Shown here in pieces: positions 1 through 7,737 of a stretch of DNA of 18,562 nucleotides. The DNA comes from Croceibacterium_A sp964439725 (GTDB lineage: Bacteria > Pseudomonadota > Alphaproteobacteria > Sphingomonadales > Sphingomonadaceae): positions 1 through 18,562 of the forward strand of contig CAYTPY010000040.1 of the NCBI GenBank assembly GCA_964439725.1. The letters run 5' to 3'. The position numbers and the translations under genes were made by a program. Below the pieces are notes generated by a model. That model was not told the DNA's origin. It worked only from the letters and a program-made list of their open reading frames with translations, and made no database searches. Position 1 is the stretch's first letter; each line of letters opens with the position of its first letter.

Positions 1-201
1 CTAGTAGTGCGCTACACTCCGGGGACATTGCGGGGCGCTATGATCGTCGCCGGTGAAGACCAGGTCGTCCTCAATGGTTCCGGCCAGGCCATTCTCAGCC
101 AGTCGAACAGGCCGCGGGTGCGGGAGCGCGTGATTACGGCTACCCCCGGCGCCGAAGGCTTCGATGCCGATCGGCTGGAGTTTCAACTCATTCCTGCCTG
201 A
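1..201 (+). CDS. 3' end of an unidentified protein (partial at left edge)
   Basis: An open frame runs in from the left edge and stops with TGA at 199-201, giving about 66 residues ending DRLEFQLIPA. Base composition by codon position looks coding: about 66% GC at position 1, lower at position 2 and about 74% at position 3. The competing minus-strand frame over the same bases has the reverse pattern. It converges on yqjG with a 14-bp tail overlap. I do not recognise the family; no motif, membrane segment or repeat is visible in this fragment. The GTG at 7 is unlikely to be the true start, because the frame stays open to the edge. Confidence 0.4.
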   Translation, partial: LVVRYTPGTLRGAMIVAGEDQVVLNGSGQAILSQSNRPRVRERVITATPGAEGFDADRLEFQLIPA

Positions 202-1228
202 ATGCGGGGCGGCAAGCGCTCGTCACACGTTCATAGCTGAGCCCATCGCGGCTCAGCCTCTCCCTGCCATGCGGCTCCCCAAAGTCAGGTGCCGGCCCAA
301 CCGGCACGATCCCGCTCGGGTTTATCGTCTTGTGGCTTTCGTAATAGTGCCGCTTGATGTGCTCCATGTTCACCGTCGCGGCGATGCCCGGCAATTGGAA
401 GATGTCGCGGGTGAAGCCCCACAGGTTGGGGTAATCCACGATCCGGCGCCGGTTGCACTTGAAGTGGCCGTGATAGACTTCATCGAAACGGACCAACGTC
501 GTGAACAAGCGGATGTCGGCTTCGGTGAGGCGGCTACCGGCGAGGTAGCGTTGCCGCGATAGCCGCGCCTCGGCCCAGTCCAGGGTCGCAAAAAGGTCGC
601 TGACGGCTTCGTCGTAGGCTTCCTGGCTGGTAGCAAAGCCTGCCTTGTAAACCCCATTGTTGCAGCCGCCGTAAACCCGATCGTTTACCGCGTCGATCTC
701 CGCGCGAAGCTCCTCAGGGTAGTAGTCGCCCGGCTTGGCACCCAGGCTATCGAAAGCGTGGTTCAGCATCCGAATGATCTCGGCAGACTCGTTATTGACG
801 ATCGTGCCGCGCTTCTTGTCCCACAACAGCGGCACGGTCACTCGGCCGCTGTAATCCGCCTGTGCGGCAGTGTAGACTTGGTGCAGGAATCGGGCCTCGC
901 GAACCGGATCAGCGACGACCCCCGGTCCTTCCGCGAAGGTCCACCCGTCGTCGGCCATTAGCCAGTGCACCACTGAGATCGGGATCATGTCATCGAGCCC
1001 TTTGAGGGCGCGTATGATCAGCGTCCGGTGCGCCCAGGGACAGGCGAGGCTGACATAGAGGTGATAGCGATCCCGCTCCGCCGCGAAGCCGCCTTCGCCG
1101 GTCGGCCCGGGCGAACCATCAGCCGTAATCCAGTTGCGGAACTGGCTGTCGCTCCGCACGAACCGCCCCCCTGTCGCGGACGTATCGTACCAGACGTCGT
1201 GCCACTCGCCGTCGACCAGCATTCCCAT
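188..1228 (-). CDS. yqjG: Glutathionyl-hydroquinone reductase (Xi-class GST, YqjG/ECM4 family)
   Basis: A 346-residue cytosolic enzyme of the Xi-class glutathione transferases, which reduce glutathionyl-hydroquinones to hydroquinones with a second glutathione. The family signature CPWAHR is at residues 63-68, with Cys63 the expected catalytic cysteine. The thioredoxin-like domain continues to the glutathione-binding NNESAEIIR stretch near 144-152. The helical C-terminal domain has the family segments YGGCNNGVYKAGFA and RFDEVYHGHFKCN. Length is close to the roughly 330 residues of E. coli YqjG. The ATG at 1228 has a GAGGG about 7 bases upstream; an ATG two codons later is an alternative. It lies 77 bp downstream of rcdA on the same strand, so co-transcription is possible. 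The family is clear; the physiological quinone is unknown. Confidence 0.93.
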   Translation of the reverse strand: MGMLVDGEWHDVWYDTSATGGRFVRSDSQFRNWITADGSPGPTGEGGFAAERDRYHLYVSLACPWAHRTLIIRALKGLDDMIPISVVHWLMADDGWTFAEGPGVVADPVREARFLHQVYTAAQADYSGRVTVPLLWDKKRGTIVNNESAEIIRMLNHAFDSLGAKPGDYYPEELRAEIDAVNDRVYGGCNNGVYKAGFATSQEAYDEAVSDLFATLDWAEARLSRQRYLAGSRLTEADIRLFTTLVRFDEVYHGHFKCNRRRIVDYPNLWGFTRDIFQLPGIAATVNMEHIKRHYYESHKTINPSGIVPVGPAPDFGEPHGRERLSRDGLSYERVTSACRPAFRQE

Positions 1229-1305
1229 AGTATCGCCCTCGCTTGCTTCGCTGCTCCGAGCTTAGAAGGCCGGGGCGGCAATGGCGATCCGCCAACAGGC
1301 GCGGG

Positions 1306-1773
1306 TCAGAAACTGGCCACCGCCGCTCCCAGCCGATCACGCAGGCGCTCGATGGCGGTGGGCTCCATCGCGAAGCGGCCGCGCCAGGCGTTGTCGAGCC
1401 GCTCGATCCGGGCGTGGAACCGCCGAGTCCGTTCGATCAGCGCGTCTAGCGCCGGGTCGAGAAGCGCTTGCTGGTCGTGCAACGCGTCAGGTGGGGAGCG
1501 GGGAAGGCGCCCGTGGTGACGAAGCTGGAACTCGCTCAGTTCCCCGGCCAAGTAGGCGCGCTGGTTTAGAAGCCAGGCGATCGCGTGCATCATCCGCGTC
1601 GTCGTGCGCAGCGCTTCGCAGGATAGGGCGAGGCGCGCCATGTCTTCGTTTTCGCTGGCTGCGGTAAGTCGCCCGGATAGGTCGAACGCGTCCCGCGCTT
1701 CGTCGGCGAGCGTCAGCGCTTCGTTATAGAGCGTCTCGACGATCGTCGGGCTGAGGTCGGCGGGTTCTGCCAT
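1306..1773 (-). CDS. rcdA: DUF1465 / RcdA-like protease adaptor
   Basis: A 155-residue, mostly helical soluble protein matching the DUF1465 family, which includes Caulobacter RcdA. There RcdA works with CpdR and PopA to deliver the cell-cycle regulator CtrA and other substrates to ClpXP. The match is seen in the N-terminal VETLYNEALTLADEARDAFD segment and the central MARLALSCEALRTTTRMMHAIAWLLNQRAY segment, split here between two helices. No catalytic residues are expected. The ATG at 1773 has only a distant GGAG, about 17 bases upstream, so initiation may be weak or depend on the upstream ydcH-type gene, 105 bp away on the same strand. The family call is firm; a role in CtrA turnover here is inferred, since sphingomonads often wire CtrA differently from Caulobacter. 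Confidence 0.8.
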   Translation of the reverse strand: MAEPADLSPTIVETLYNEALTLADEARDAFDLSGRLTAASENEDMARLALSCEALRTTTRMMHAIAWLLNQRAYLAGELSEFQLRHHGRLPRSPPDALHDQQALLDPALDALIERTRRFHARIERLDNAWRGRFAMEPTAIERLRDRLGAAVASF

Positions 1774-1878
1774 GGCCGGTGCCAGCGGTACTCCAATCCG
1801 GCAGGGTGGCGCCAGCTACCCAACCAGCGTTTTCCGCGGTTCGTGCGAGGTGTCCCGACAGGGCACGCTGGATCAAGG

Positions 1879-2076
1879 TTATGCAATAATGTCGGGTGTG
1901 AGATAGTCCTCGAAGATCGCGATCTGATCCTTCAGCTTGAGCTTGCGCTTCTTCAGCCGCGCGATCTGCAACTGGTCGAGGCCGTCGGCGGCGCTGAGCG
2001 CCGCGATCGCTGCGTCGAGATCGCGGTGTTCGACCCTGAGCGCAGCCAGGCGCTTGCGCATCTCGTCTTCGGTCAT
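1879..2076 (-). CDS. YdcH-family (DUF465) small coiled-coil protein
   Basis: A 65-residue protein with the DUF465 pattern: an EHRDLDAAI motif near residues 16-24, then a helix with LQIARLKKRKLKLKDQI at about 36-52. The basic LKKRKL block and heptad spacing suggest a short antiparallel coiled coil. Members are small cytosolic proteins of unsettled function. The ATG at 2076 is preceded by GAGGGTGG, with the nearest purine run about 8-14 bases away. It is the first gene of the minus-strand group leading to rcdA and yqjG. It diverges from a second YdcH-type gene starting at 2255, so two paralogues flank one control region. Confidence 0.87.
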   Translation of the reverse strand: MTEDEMRKRLAALRVEHRDLDAAIAALSAADGLDQLQIARLKKRKLKLKDQIAIFEDYLTPDIIA

Positions 2077-2254
2077 GCCGCACCACCCTCATAGCGCCGC
2101 ATCGCCGTGTCCAACCGGTTCATCGCAGGCAGGGTTTGATGCCTTAAGGCTTATGTGATTTGATGACAATCGCGCGGCTCGCAGCCCTGCCGCGAGTCGT
2201 AGCGCAGGGTCGTTCCTAACGGGAGGAAACTCTCTCAGGATAAGGAGAACGCGT
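2077..2254. promoter_or_regulatory. Divergent control region between two YdcH-type genes
   Basis: This 178-bp stretch separates two divergent start codons, so it must carry promoters for both directions. It contains the most AT-rich patch nearby (about 2136-2170) and a perfect 10-bp palindrome, GCCTTAAGGC, at 2141-2150. A weak plus-strand promoter can be read as TTGATG at 2136-2141, a 17-bp spacer and TTTGAT. A minus-strand TTGTCA near 2163-2168 could be a -35 element. None is close to consensus, so the exact elements are uncertain. Confidence 0.35.
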
Positions 2255-2410
2255 ATGGAATCCTCGCATGTCACAGCCCTTCAGGCCAAGCACGAGGGGT
2301 TGGAGCGCCGCATCCAGGATGAGATGAACCGGCCCGCTCCAGACGGCACGATGATCCAGGCGCTCAAGAAGCAAAAACTGAGGATCAAGGAAGAACTGTC
2401 GTTCACCTGA
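2255..2410 (+). CDS. Short YdcH-family (DUF465) protein
   Basis: A 51-residue gene reading MESSHVTALQAKHEGLERRI at its start and ending KEELSFT, with TGA at 2408-2410. It fits the short form of DUF465: an alternating helix with the xLxxKHxxLExRI pattern, a proline-containing turn (NRPAPD, residues 25-30) and a second basic helix, LKKQKLRIKEEL, at 37-48. The start is well supported: AAGGAG at 2242-2247 lies 7 bases before the ATG. It precedes ptsP by 95 bp on the same strand and diverges from the longer paralogue at 1879-2076. The biochemical role of the family is not settled. Confidence 0.85.
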   Translation: MESSHVTALQAKHEGLERRIQDEMNRPAPDGTMIQALKKQKLRIKEELSFT

Positions 2411-2505
2411 TCTTCGAATGTAAGCGGCGGTACCGGCGTCTTAACGGAATAGCCGGCCCCGCCGCCCGCATTTCCAAACAGGCGGATATACGATAGTCGA
2501 GCGGA

Positions 2506-4776
2506 ATGACCGCCGCTGCAGCCGCCCGCTCGATCCTTCTCCAGCTGCACGAAGTCATGGCTTCGCGTAAGCATGCGCAAGCCAAGCTCAATCAAGTCGC
2601 CGAAATCATTGGCGAGACGCTCAATAGCGAAGTCTGCTCGATCTACTTGCTTCGCGAGGGGATGCTGGAGCTGTTCGCGACGCGCGGGCTCAATCAGAGT
2701 GCGGTCCACGTCACCAAGCTGGGCATTGGCGAGGGTCTGACGGGCACCATCGCGCAGAACATCGAGACTCTGAACCTCGCCGAAGCGGCCACGCACCCAG
2801 AGTTCCAGTACCGCCCCGAAACCGGCGAGGATCGCTTCCATTCCTTTGCGGGTGTTCCGATCGTGCGGCGCGCGCGGGCTATTGGCGTGCTCACTGTACA
2901 GCACACGGATCCGCGCCGCTACGAGGAAGTCGAAATCGAGGCGCTGCAGACCGTCGCGATGGTCCTGGCCGAGCTGATACACAACGCCGGCCTCGCTGAT
3001 GACGAAAATGCTGCCGATGCCGCGGAAACACAGTCGGGCCAGCAGGTGCTCGAAGGCCTGCAGCTGGTGAAGGGACTCGCCATCGGGAAGGCGGTATTTC
3101 ACCAGCCACGAATAACCATTGAGCAAACGGTGGCCGAGGACATCGAGGCCGAACGCCAACGTGTCTACCTCGCCTTCGACAAGATGCGCGAGCAGATCGA
3201 CCAGATGACAAGTCAGGCCGAATTCGGTCTCGACGGCGAACACCAGCAGGTTCTCGAAACCTACAAGATGTTCGCTTACGACGAAGGATGGAGCCGACGC
3301 ATCAACGAAGCGATCGATTCCGGACTGACCGCCGAAGCGGCGATCGAGCGGGTCCAGCAACGCACCCGCATGCGCATGCGGGAGATCCAGGACCCGCTGC
3401 TGCAGGACCGCATGCACGACCTAGAAGATCTTTCGAACCGGCTTCTGCGTATCGTGTCCGGTCAATTGGGGACGGCCGCGAGTGTCGGCTTGCGCGGCGA
3501 CAGCGTGCTGATTGCCAAGAACCTGGGCCCCGCGGAGTTGCTTGAGTACGACAAGCGCCGGTTGAAGGGAGTGGTGCTGGAGGAAGGCTCGCTGACCGCG
3601 CACGTGGTTATCGTCGCGCGGGCCATGGGGGTGCCTGTGCTCGGCCGTGTGCGGAATGCGCGAGGGCTGATCCGCGAAGGCGACACGCTGCTGCTCGATG
3701 GCGATGCCGGACGCTTAACGGTCAGGGCGATCCAGACGGTGCTCGATACCTTCGAGACTCGCGTCGAGCGCAGCCGGCAGCGCCAGGCCGCTTATGCTCA
3801 ACTACGCGACGTCGAACCGTTCTCACGTGACGGACAGCGTATCGAAGTGATGATGAACGCCGGCCTCCGGGACGACTTGCCCATGCTCAGCCTGACAGGC
3901 GCCGACGGCATTGGCCTGTTCCGGACCGAGTTCCAGTTCCTGGTTTCCGCCACGCTGCCGCAGAGGGATCGCCAAACGCGGCTCTACCGCGATGTTCTGG
4001 ATGCGGCTGGTGACAAGCCGGTCATCTTCCGCACGGTCGACATTGGCGGCGACAAGTCGCTGGCCTATCTGTCGAGCGACACCAGCCGCGAGGATGAAAA
4101 CCCGGCGATGGGCTGGCGCGCTCTGCGCCTTGCGCTCGAGCGCGAGGGTCTCCTCAAGATCCAGGCCCGCGCGCTCATCGAGGCGTCCGCCGGGCGCAGC
4201 CTCAACGTGATGTTTCCCATGGTCTCTGAGCCTTGGGAGTTTGACGCGGCCAAGGCCGTCTTCGACACCCAGCTGGAGTTCCTGAAACGCACGCGGCGCA
4301 CTCTACCCGAAGCGATCCGCTACGGAGTGATGCTGGAGGTTCCTTCGCTCGCGGAAGTGCTCGATCTTTTAATACCGAAAGTTTCTTTCATCTCGATCGG
4401 CACGAATGATCTCACGCAGTTTCTCTTCGCCGCGGATCGAGCAAACCCGAAGTTGGCCGAGCGATACGATTGGGTCAGCCCAGCGATCCTCCGCTTCCTG
4501 CGCCGGGTCGTCCTGGCGACTGTCGGTCAGCCGGTGCAGCTCGGAGTGTGCGGGGAGATGGGCGGCCGCCGGCTGGAGGCGCTCGCCTTGCTTGGAATTG
4601 GCGTCCGCCGGCTGTCCATTACGCCCGCGGCGGTGGGGCCGATCAAGGAACTGGTACGCAAAGTCGACACGGCTGAGATCGCCGAGGCGATGAACGCCTG
4701 GCTTGTCAGTCCCCCGCCCGATCTGCGCGCGGAATTGCGTCACTGGGCTGAGGAGCGCGAAATCGAAGTGGAATGA
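2506..4776 (+). CDS. ptsP: Phosphoenolpyruvate-protein phosphotransferase PtsP (EI-Ntr)
   Basis: A 756-residue enzyme I of the nitrogen-related PTS. It autophosphorylates from PEP and passes the phosphate to NPr and then EIIA-Ntr; neither partner is in this window. A GAF sensor domain spans about residues 20-165, the helical NPr-binding domain about 185-310, and the phosphohistidine domain about 330-405. His366, within LTAHVVIVARAMG, is the phosphorylated residue. The PEP-binding TIM barrel, about 425-735, shows GIGLFRTEF at 468-476, then RTVDIGGDK, GTNDLTQF and CGEMGG with active-site Cys682. Length agrees with E. coli PtsP (748). The ATG has only a weak GAGCGGA before it. In E. coli the GAF domain senses glutamine; whether that holds here is unknown. 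rodZ follows 99 bp downstream. Confidence 0.95.
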   Translation: MTAAAAARSILLQLHEVMASRKHAQAKLNQVAEIIGETLNSEVCSIYLLREGMLELFATRGLNQSAVHVTKLGIGEGLTGTIAQNIETLNLAEAATHPEFQYRPETGEDRFHSFAGVPIVRRARAIGVLTVQHTDPRRYEEVEIEALQTVAMVLAELIHNAGLADDENAADAAETQSGQQVLEGLQLVKGLAIGKAVFHQPRITIEQTVAEDIEAERQRVYLAFDKMREQIDQMTSQAEFGLDGEHQQVLETYKMFAYDEGWSRRINEAIDSGLTAEAAIERVQQRTRMRMREIQDPLLQDRMHDLEDLSNRLLRIVSGQLGTAASVGLRGDSVLIAKNLGPAELLEYDKRRLKGVVLEEGSLTAHVVIVARAMGVPVLGRVRNARGLIREGDTLLLDGDAGRLTVRAIQTVLDTFETRVERSRQRQAAYAQLRDVEPFSRDGQRIEVMMNAGLRDDLPMLSLTGADGIGLFRTEFQFLVSATLPQRDRQTRLYRDVLDAAGDKPVIFRTVDIGGDKSLAYLSSDTSREDENPAMGWRALRLALEREGLLKIQARALIEASAGRSLNVMFPMVSEPWEFDAAKAVFDTQLEFLKRTRRTLPEAIRYGVMLEVPSLAEVLDLLIPKVSFISIGTNDLTQFLFAADRANPKLAERYDWVSPAILRFLRRVVLATVGQPVQLGVCGEMGGRRLEALALLGIGVRRLSITPAAVGPIKELVRKVDTAEIAEAMNAWLVSPPPDLRAELRHWAEEREIEVE

Positions 4777-4875
4777 GCCTAAGCATCCGCCGCGACTTGA
4801 CTTGAGCGCCCCGGGGCCCTCTGTTCGCACCAGCGGGTTTCGCTCACGAAAGACCGGCGGCAAGCTGGAACGGGA

Positions 4876-5733
4876 ATGACTGACGATCTGGCAGAAATGG
4901 ATGAAATGGCTCCCGCGGTAGGCGTCGGACCGGAGCTGAAAGCTGCGCGCGAGGAGCGCGGGCTGACAATCGAGCAGCTCGCCGCAGAGACGCGCATTCC
5001 GCAGCGTCATTTGCAGACCATCGAACTGGGCGATTTCGCCGCTCTCCCGGCGCGTACTTACGCGATCGGCTTTGCTCGCACTTACGCCCGGGTGGTCGGC
5101 CTCAGCGACGTCGAAGTGGCCGAAAAGGTGCGGGCTGAACTTGACGCCCAGGAGCCGGAGCCTCGCGAGCGTTCCCCCGGATTCGAGCCGGGCGATCCGG
5201 CGCGCGTGCCTTCGCGCAGCCTCGGTTGGTTGTCGATCCTGGCTGCCATTCTGGTGATTGCCGGCATCTTCTTCGCGTTTCGCACTTTCTTTGCTCCGGC
5301 CGCCGAGCTTCCTTCGCTCGTTGAGCAGGAGCAAGCCGAAGCGCAAGCTCCGGCGACGCCGCAGCGTGAGGCGAATGGCGGCGAACAGGCCGCAACCGCC
5401 GCGCGGAGTGACGGAGCAGTGGTCTTTACCGCGCTCGACGGGCCGCTCTGGGTCAAGTTCTACGATGCTTCCGGCCGGCAGTTGATGCAGAAGGAAATGT
5501 CGCGCGGCGAGAGCTATGAGGTTCCTGGCGATGCCCAGGGGCCGCAGCTCTGGACGGCGCGGCCCGACGCTCTCGCCATCACCGTAGGTGGCCGCGCGAT
5601 ACCCAAGCTCTCGGACCGGGAACGGATCATGCGCGATGTTCCCGTCACCGCGGACGCTTTGCTGGCACGCACGGCACCGGCACCGGGGCAGCCTTCCGGA
5701 GTAGCCGCCTCTCCCACTTCGCCCACAAACTAG
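4876..5733 (+). CDS. rodZ: RodZ-like cell-shape protein (HTH, membrane segment, DUF4115)
   Basis: A 285-residue bitopic membrane protein with RodZ architecture. The N-terminal cytoplasmic helix-turn-helix of the HTH_25 type covers about residues 18-85 (LKAAREERGLTIEQLA, then LGDFAALPARTYAIGFAR). In RodZ this domain binds MreB rather than DNA. A transmembrane helix lies at about 117-138 (LGWLSILAAILVIAGIFFAF). A low-complexity Ala/Glu/Gln linker follows, and the periplasmic DUF4115 beta domain runs from about 180 to 252 (FTALDGPLWVKFYDASG). The Pro/Ser-rich tail is probably disordered. The ATG at 4876 has GGAACGGGA upstream; Met8 and Met11 are alternatives. It sits between ptsP and cpoB, in keeping with a link to wall growth and division. 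Linking MreB to the elongation machinery is known for the family, inferred here. Confidence 0.85.
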   Translation: MTDDLAEMDEMAPAVGVGPELKAAREERGLTIEQLAAETRIPQRHLQTIELGDFAALPARTYAIGFARTYARVVGLSDVEVAEKVRAELDAQEPEPRERSPGFEPGDPARVPSRSLGWLSILAAILVIAGIFFAFRTFFAPAAELPSLVEQEQAEAQAPATPQREANGGEQAATAARSDGAVVFTALDGPLWVKFYDASGRQLMQKEMSRGESYEVPGDAQGPQLWTARPDALAITVGGRAIPKLSDRERIMRDVPVTADALLARTAPAPGQPSGVAASPTSPTN

Positions 5734-5840
5734 TCTCTCTGGCGCCTCGACAAGAACTTGCGCGATCGGCACAATGGTTAACGGGCTGTCCGAGGCGGAC
5801 GCGGGTGCTTCGGGCACCAGTCACCGGACATCAGCGAGAC

Positions 5841-5845
5841 GGAGG
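5841..5845 (+). promoter_or_regulatory. Strong ribosome binding site of cpoB
   Basis: GGAGG lies 10 bases before the ATG at 5856. It fixes that start over the earlier in-frame ATG at 5774 in another frame and supports independent, efficient translation of cpoB after rodZ. Confidence 0.7.
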
Positions 5846-5855
5846 AATTTGAACG

Positions 5856-6788
5856 ATGACGAGCGGCTGGAACGCCACCCGCAAGGCGATGACGGGTATG
5901 TTGGTTGCCGGTATGGCAGCGATGATCGTGCCGCTGCCAGCTGCGGCTCAAGACGAGGCGCGGTTGCGCCGGATAGAGTCTGAGCTGCGGGCTCTGCAAC
6001 GAGCGGTCTTCCCCGGAGGTGACGGCCGCTACTTCGCTCCCGAAGTCGACACAGCCCCTGCGGAGCCGCAGCAGGTGATTGGGGGGGCGTCAACTTCCCC
6101 ACTAACGGATGTGTTGGCACGGCTCGATGCGCTCGAGAGCCAGCTGGCGCGGCTCACGGCCCGTAGCGAAGAGAATGCGAACGAGCTGATGCAGCTCGAA
6201 ACCCGGCTGCAGGAAGCGCTGGCCGCGGCGCCAGTGCAGCCGGCGATCGAGATGCCCACAGGCCTAGCGGCTCCGTCCTCACAGGCAGCGCCCGGCAATC
6301 GCCCGTCCGGCACCATCCCGGCGCAGGCCAGCGCGCCCGGACCCAGCGCGGAGCGGGTCGCCGCGGTGCAGGCGATCGCCAAGCCGCAGACCGGCGACGC
6401 CGGCGACGACGAGTACACGTACGGCTTCCGGCTGTGGGATGCCGGCTATTATCCCGAGGCGCAGCAGCAGCTGGCGCTGTTCGTCGAGCGATATCCGCGC
6501 CACGCGCGCACCAGCTTCGGCCGCAACCTGCTCGGCCGGGCCTATCTCGACAACGGCCAACCGCGCGAGGCCGCCACCCACTTCTTCGAGAATTACCAGT
6601 CCGACAAGAACGGCGCCCGCGCGGCCGACAGCCTGCTGTTCCTCGCTGAAGCGATGACCACGCTGAACGACACCAACCGCGCCTGCATCGCGCTCGCCGA
6701 GTTCAGCGAAACCTATCCCGCGCTCGCCACCGGGCGGCTGAAAGAACAGTATGACCGGAGCCGCAGCAAGGTCACCTGCAGCGGATAG
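5856..6788 (+). CDS. cpoB: CpoB/YbgF-like periplasmic TPR protein
   Basis: A 310-residue exported protein. The signal peptide covers residues 1-31 (hydrophobic MTGMLVAGMAAMIV, cleavage expected after AAA before QDE). Short coiled-coil segments are visible at about 33-50 and 84-125. A Pro/Ala linker leads to a C-terminal TPR domain at about 183-305, starting YTYGFRLWDAGYYPEAQQQL. This matches CpoB, which coordinates peptidoglycan synthesis and outer-membrane constriction through TolA and PBP1B in E. coli. Cys277 and Cys308 could form a disulfide. The last 38 bases overlap the start of tilS, suggesting translational coupling. In most alphaproteobacteria this gene follows tol-pal; here rodZ precedes it, so the tol-pal genes must be elsewhere. 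Assignment is by architecture. Confidence 0.82.
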   Translation: MTSGWNATRKAMTGMLVAGMAAMIVPLPAAAQDEARLRRIESELRALQRAVFPGGDGRYFAPEVDTAPAEPQQVIGGASTSPLTDVLARLDALESQLARLTARSEENANELMQLETRLQEALAAAPVQPAIEMPTGLAAPSSQAAPGNRPSGTIPAQASAPGPSAERVAAVQAIAKPQTGDAGDDEYTYGFRLWDAGYYPEAQQQLALFVERYPRHARTSFGRNLLGRAYLDNGQPREAATHFFENYQSDKNGARAADSLLFLAEAMTTLNDTNRACIALAEFSETYPALATGRLKEQYDRSRSKVTCSG

Positions 6789-7737
6789 CTTGCCGCCAGA
6801 GCCGGTGCGGCGCTTCCGACAGGCGCTCGCCCGGTTGTTGCCGGAGGAAGCGCGCGTCGGGCTCGCCGTGTCGGGCGGCCCCGATAGCCTGGCGATGCTG
6901 CTCCTGGCGAATGCGGGGGTTCCCGGCCAGTTCGAAGTCGCGACGGTGGACCACGGCTTGCGGGCCGAAGCGGCGCAGGAGTGCGCCCTGGTGGGCCAGC
7001 ACTGCCAGGCGCTCGGCGTCCGTTGCACGACCATCGAAGTCGAAGTCGGCGAGGGCAACTTGCAAGAGCGGGCGCGCACCGCTCGCTACGCGGCGCTGGC
7101 CCGATGGGCCGAGGAGCGCGGGCTGGCGGCGATCGCCACGGCGCATCACGCCGACGACCAGGCCGAAACGCTGCTGATGCGGCTGAACCGCGGCAGCGGG
7201 GTGGCCGGACTGGCGGGAATCCGGGAGCGCGCGGTTCTGGCCGCGACGGATCCGCCGCTGCTCGTGATCCGGCCGCTGCTGGGTTTCCGCCGCAGCGAAC
7301 TCGCGGAGGTGGTCGCCGCGGCCGGCATCGAGGCGAGCTGCGATCCGAGCAACGCAAACGATCGCTTCGACAGGGTGCGCATCCGCAAGGCTCTCGCCGC
7401 AACGGACTGGCTCGACCCGGTGGCGGCAGCGCGCTCCGCAAGCCATCTCGCCGAAGCGGAGGATGCGCTTGCGCAGTACGCCGGGCTTCTCTGGTCGCGC
7501 CATGTCGAGCTCGCTGGCGGCGCCGCGACGTTCCAGCCGGCGGTGCCGCGGATCATGCGGCTGCGGATCGCCGAGCGGATCCTTGCCGAACTGGGCGGCG
7601 AAGCGCGGGGCGGGGAGATTGCACGCCTCGTCGACGGGCTCGAGAGCGGCCGGGGCGGCAATCTCGGCGGCATTCTTGCCACCGTGGATGGAGACCGCTG
7701 GGTGTTCCGCCGCGAACCGCCGCGGCGGACCGCTTAG
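6751..7737 (+). CDS. tilS: tRNA(Ile)-lysidine synthetase TilS
   Basis: A 328-residue cytosolic enzyme that uses ATP and lysine to convert C34 of the CAU-anticodon tRNA-Ile to lysidine, allowing AUA decoding; it is normally essential. The N-type PP-loop SGGPDS is at residues 41-46, and the conserved AHHADDQAETLLMRLNRGSG block begins at residue 131. IRPLL and the VRIRKAL segment near 213 complete the catalytic domain. It lacks the long C-terminal domain of the E. coli enzyme, as many alphaproteobacterial versions do. The ATG overlaps cpoB by 38 bp without a clear ribosome binding site, so coupling is likely; TTG at codon 14 or GTG at codon 19 are weaker alternatives. Its stop overlaps the convergent L,D-transpeptidase gene by 4 bp. 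The frequent downstream partner ftsH is absent. Confidence 0.94.
   Translation: MTGAAARSPAADSLPPEPVRRFRQALARLLPEEARVGLAVSGGPDSLAMLLLANAGVPGQFEVATVDHGLRAEAAQECALVGQHCQALGVRCTTIEVEVGEGNLQERARTARYAALARWAEERGLAAIATAHHADDQAETLLMRLNRGSGVAGLAGIRERAVLAATDPPLLVIRPLLGFRRSELAEVVAAAGIEASCDPSNANDRFDRVRIRKALAATDWLDPVAAARSASHLAEAEDALAQYAGLLWSRHVELAGGAATFQPAVPRIMRLRIAERILAELGGEARGGEIARLVDGLESGRGGNLGGILATVDGDRWVFRREPPRRTA

Noticed and set aside
1..186. 61-residue minus-strand open frame just downstream of yqjG
   Set aside because: It is exactly antisense, codon for codon, to the plus-strand frame. That frame has the better GC-by-codon-position pattern, and the minus-strand product resembles nothing I know.
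2141..2150. TTAA within the palindrome as half of a CtrA box (TTAA-N7-TTAA) near rcdA
   Set aside because: The second TTAA is absent at the required spacing.
2281..3417. 378-residue minus-strand open frame across ptsP
   Set aside because: It is a shadow of ptsP, which has clear motifs throughout. The predicted protein has no recognisable domain.
4369..5817. 482-residue minus-strand open frame across ptsP and rodZ
   Set aside because: It is antisense to two well-supported genes, Arg-rich and low complexity, as expected of a shadow in GC-rich DNA.
5808..5824. Small hairpin GGTGC/GCACC before cpoB as a rodZ terminator
   Set aside because: The stem is only 5 bp and no T run follows.
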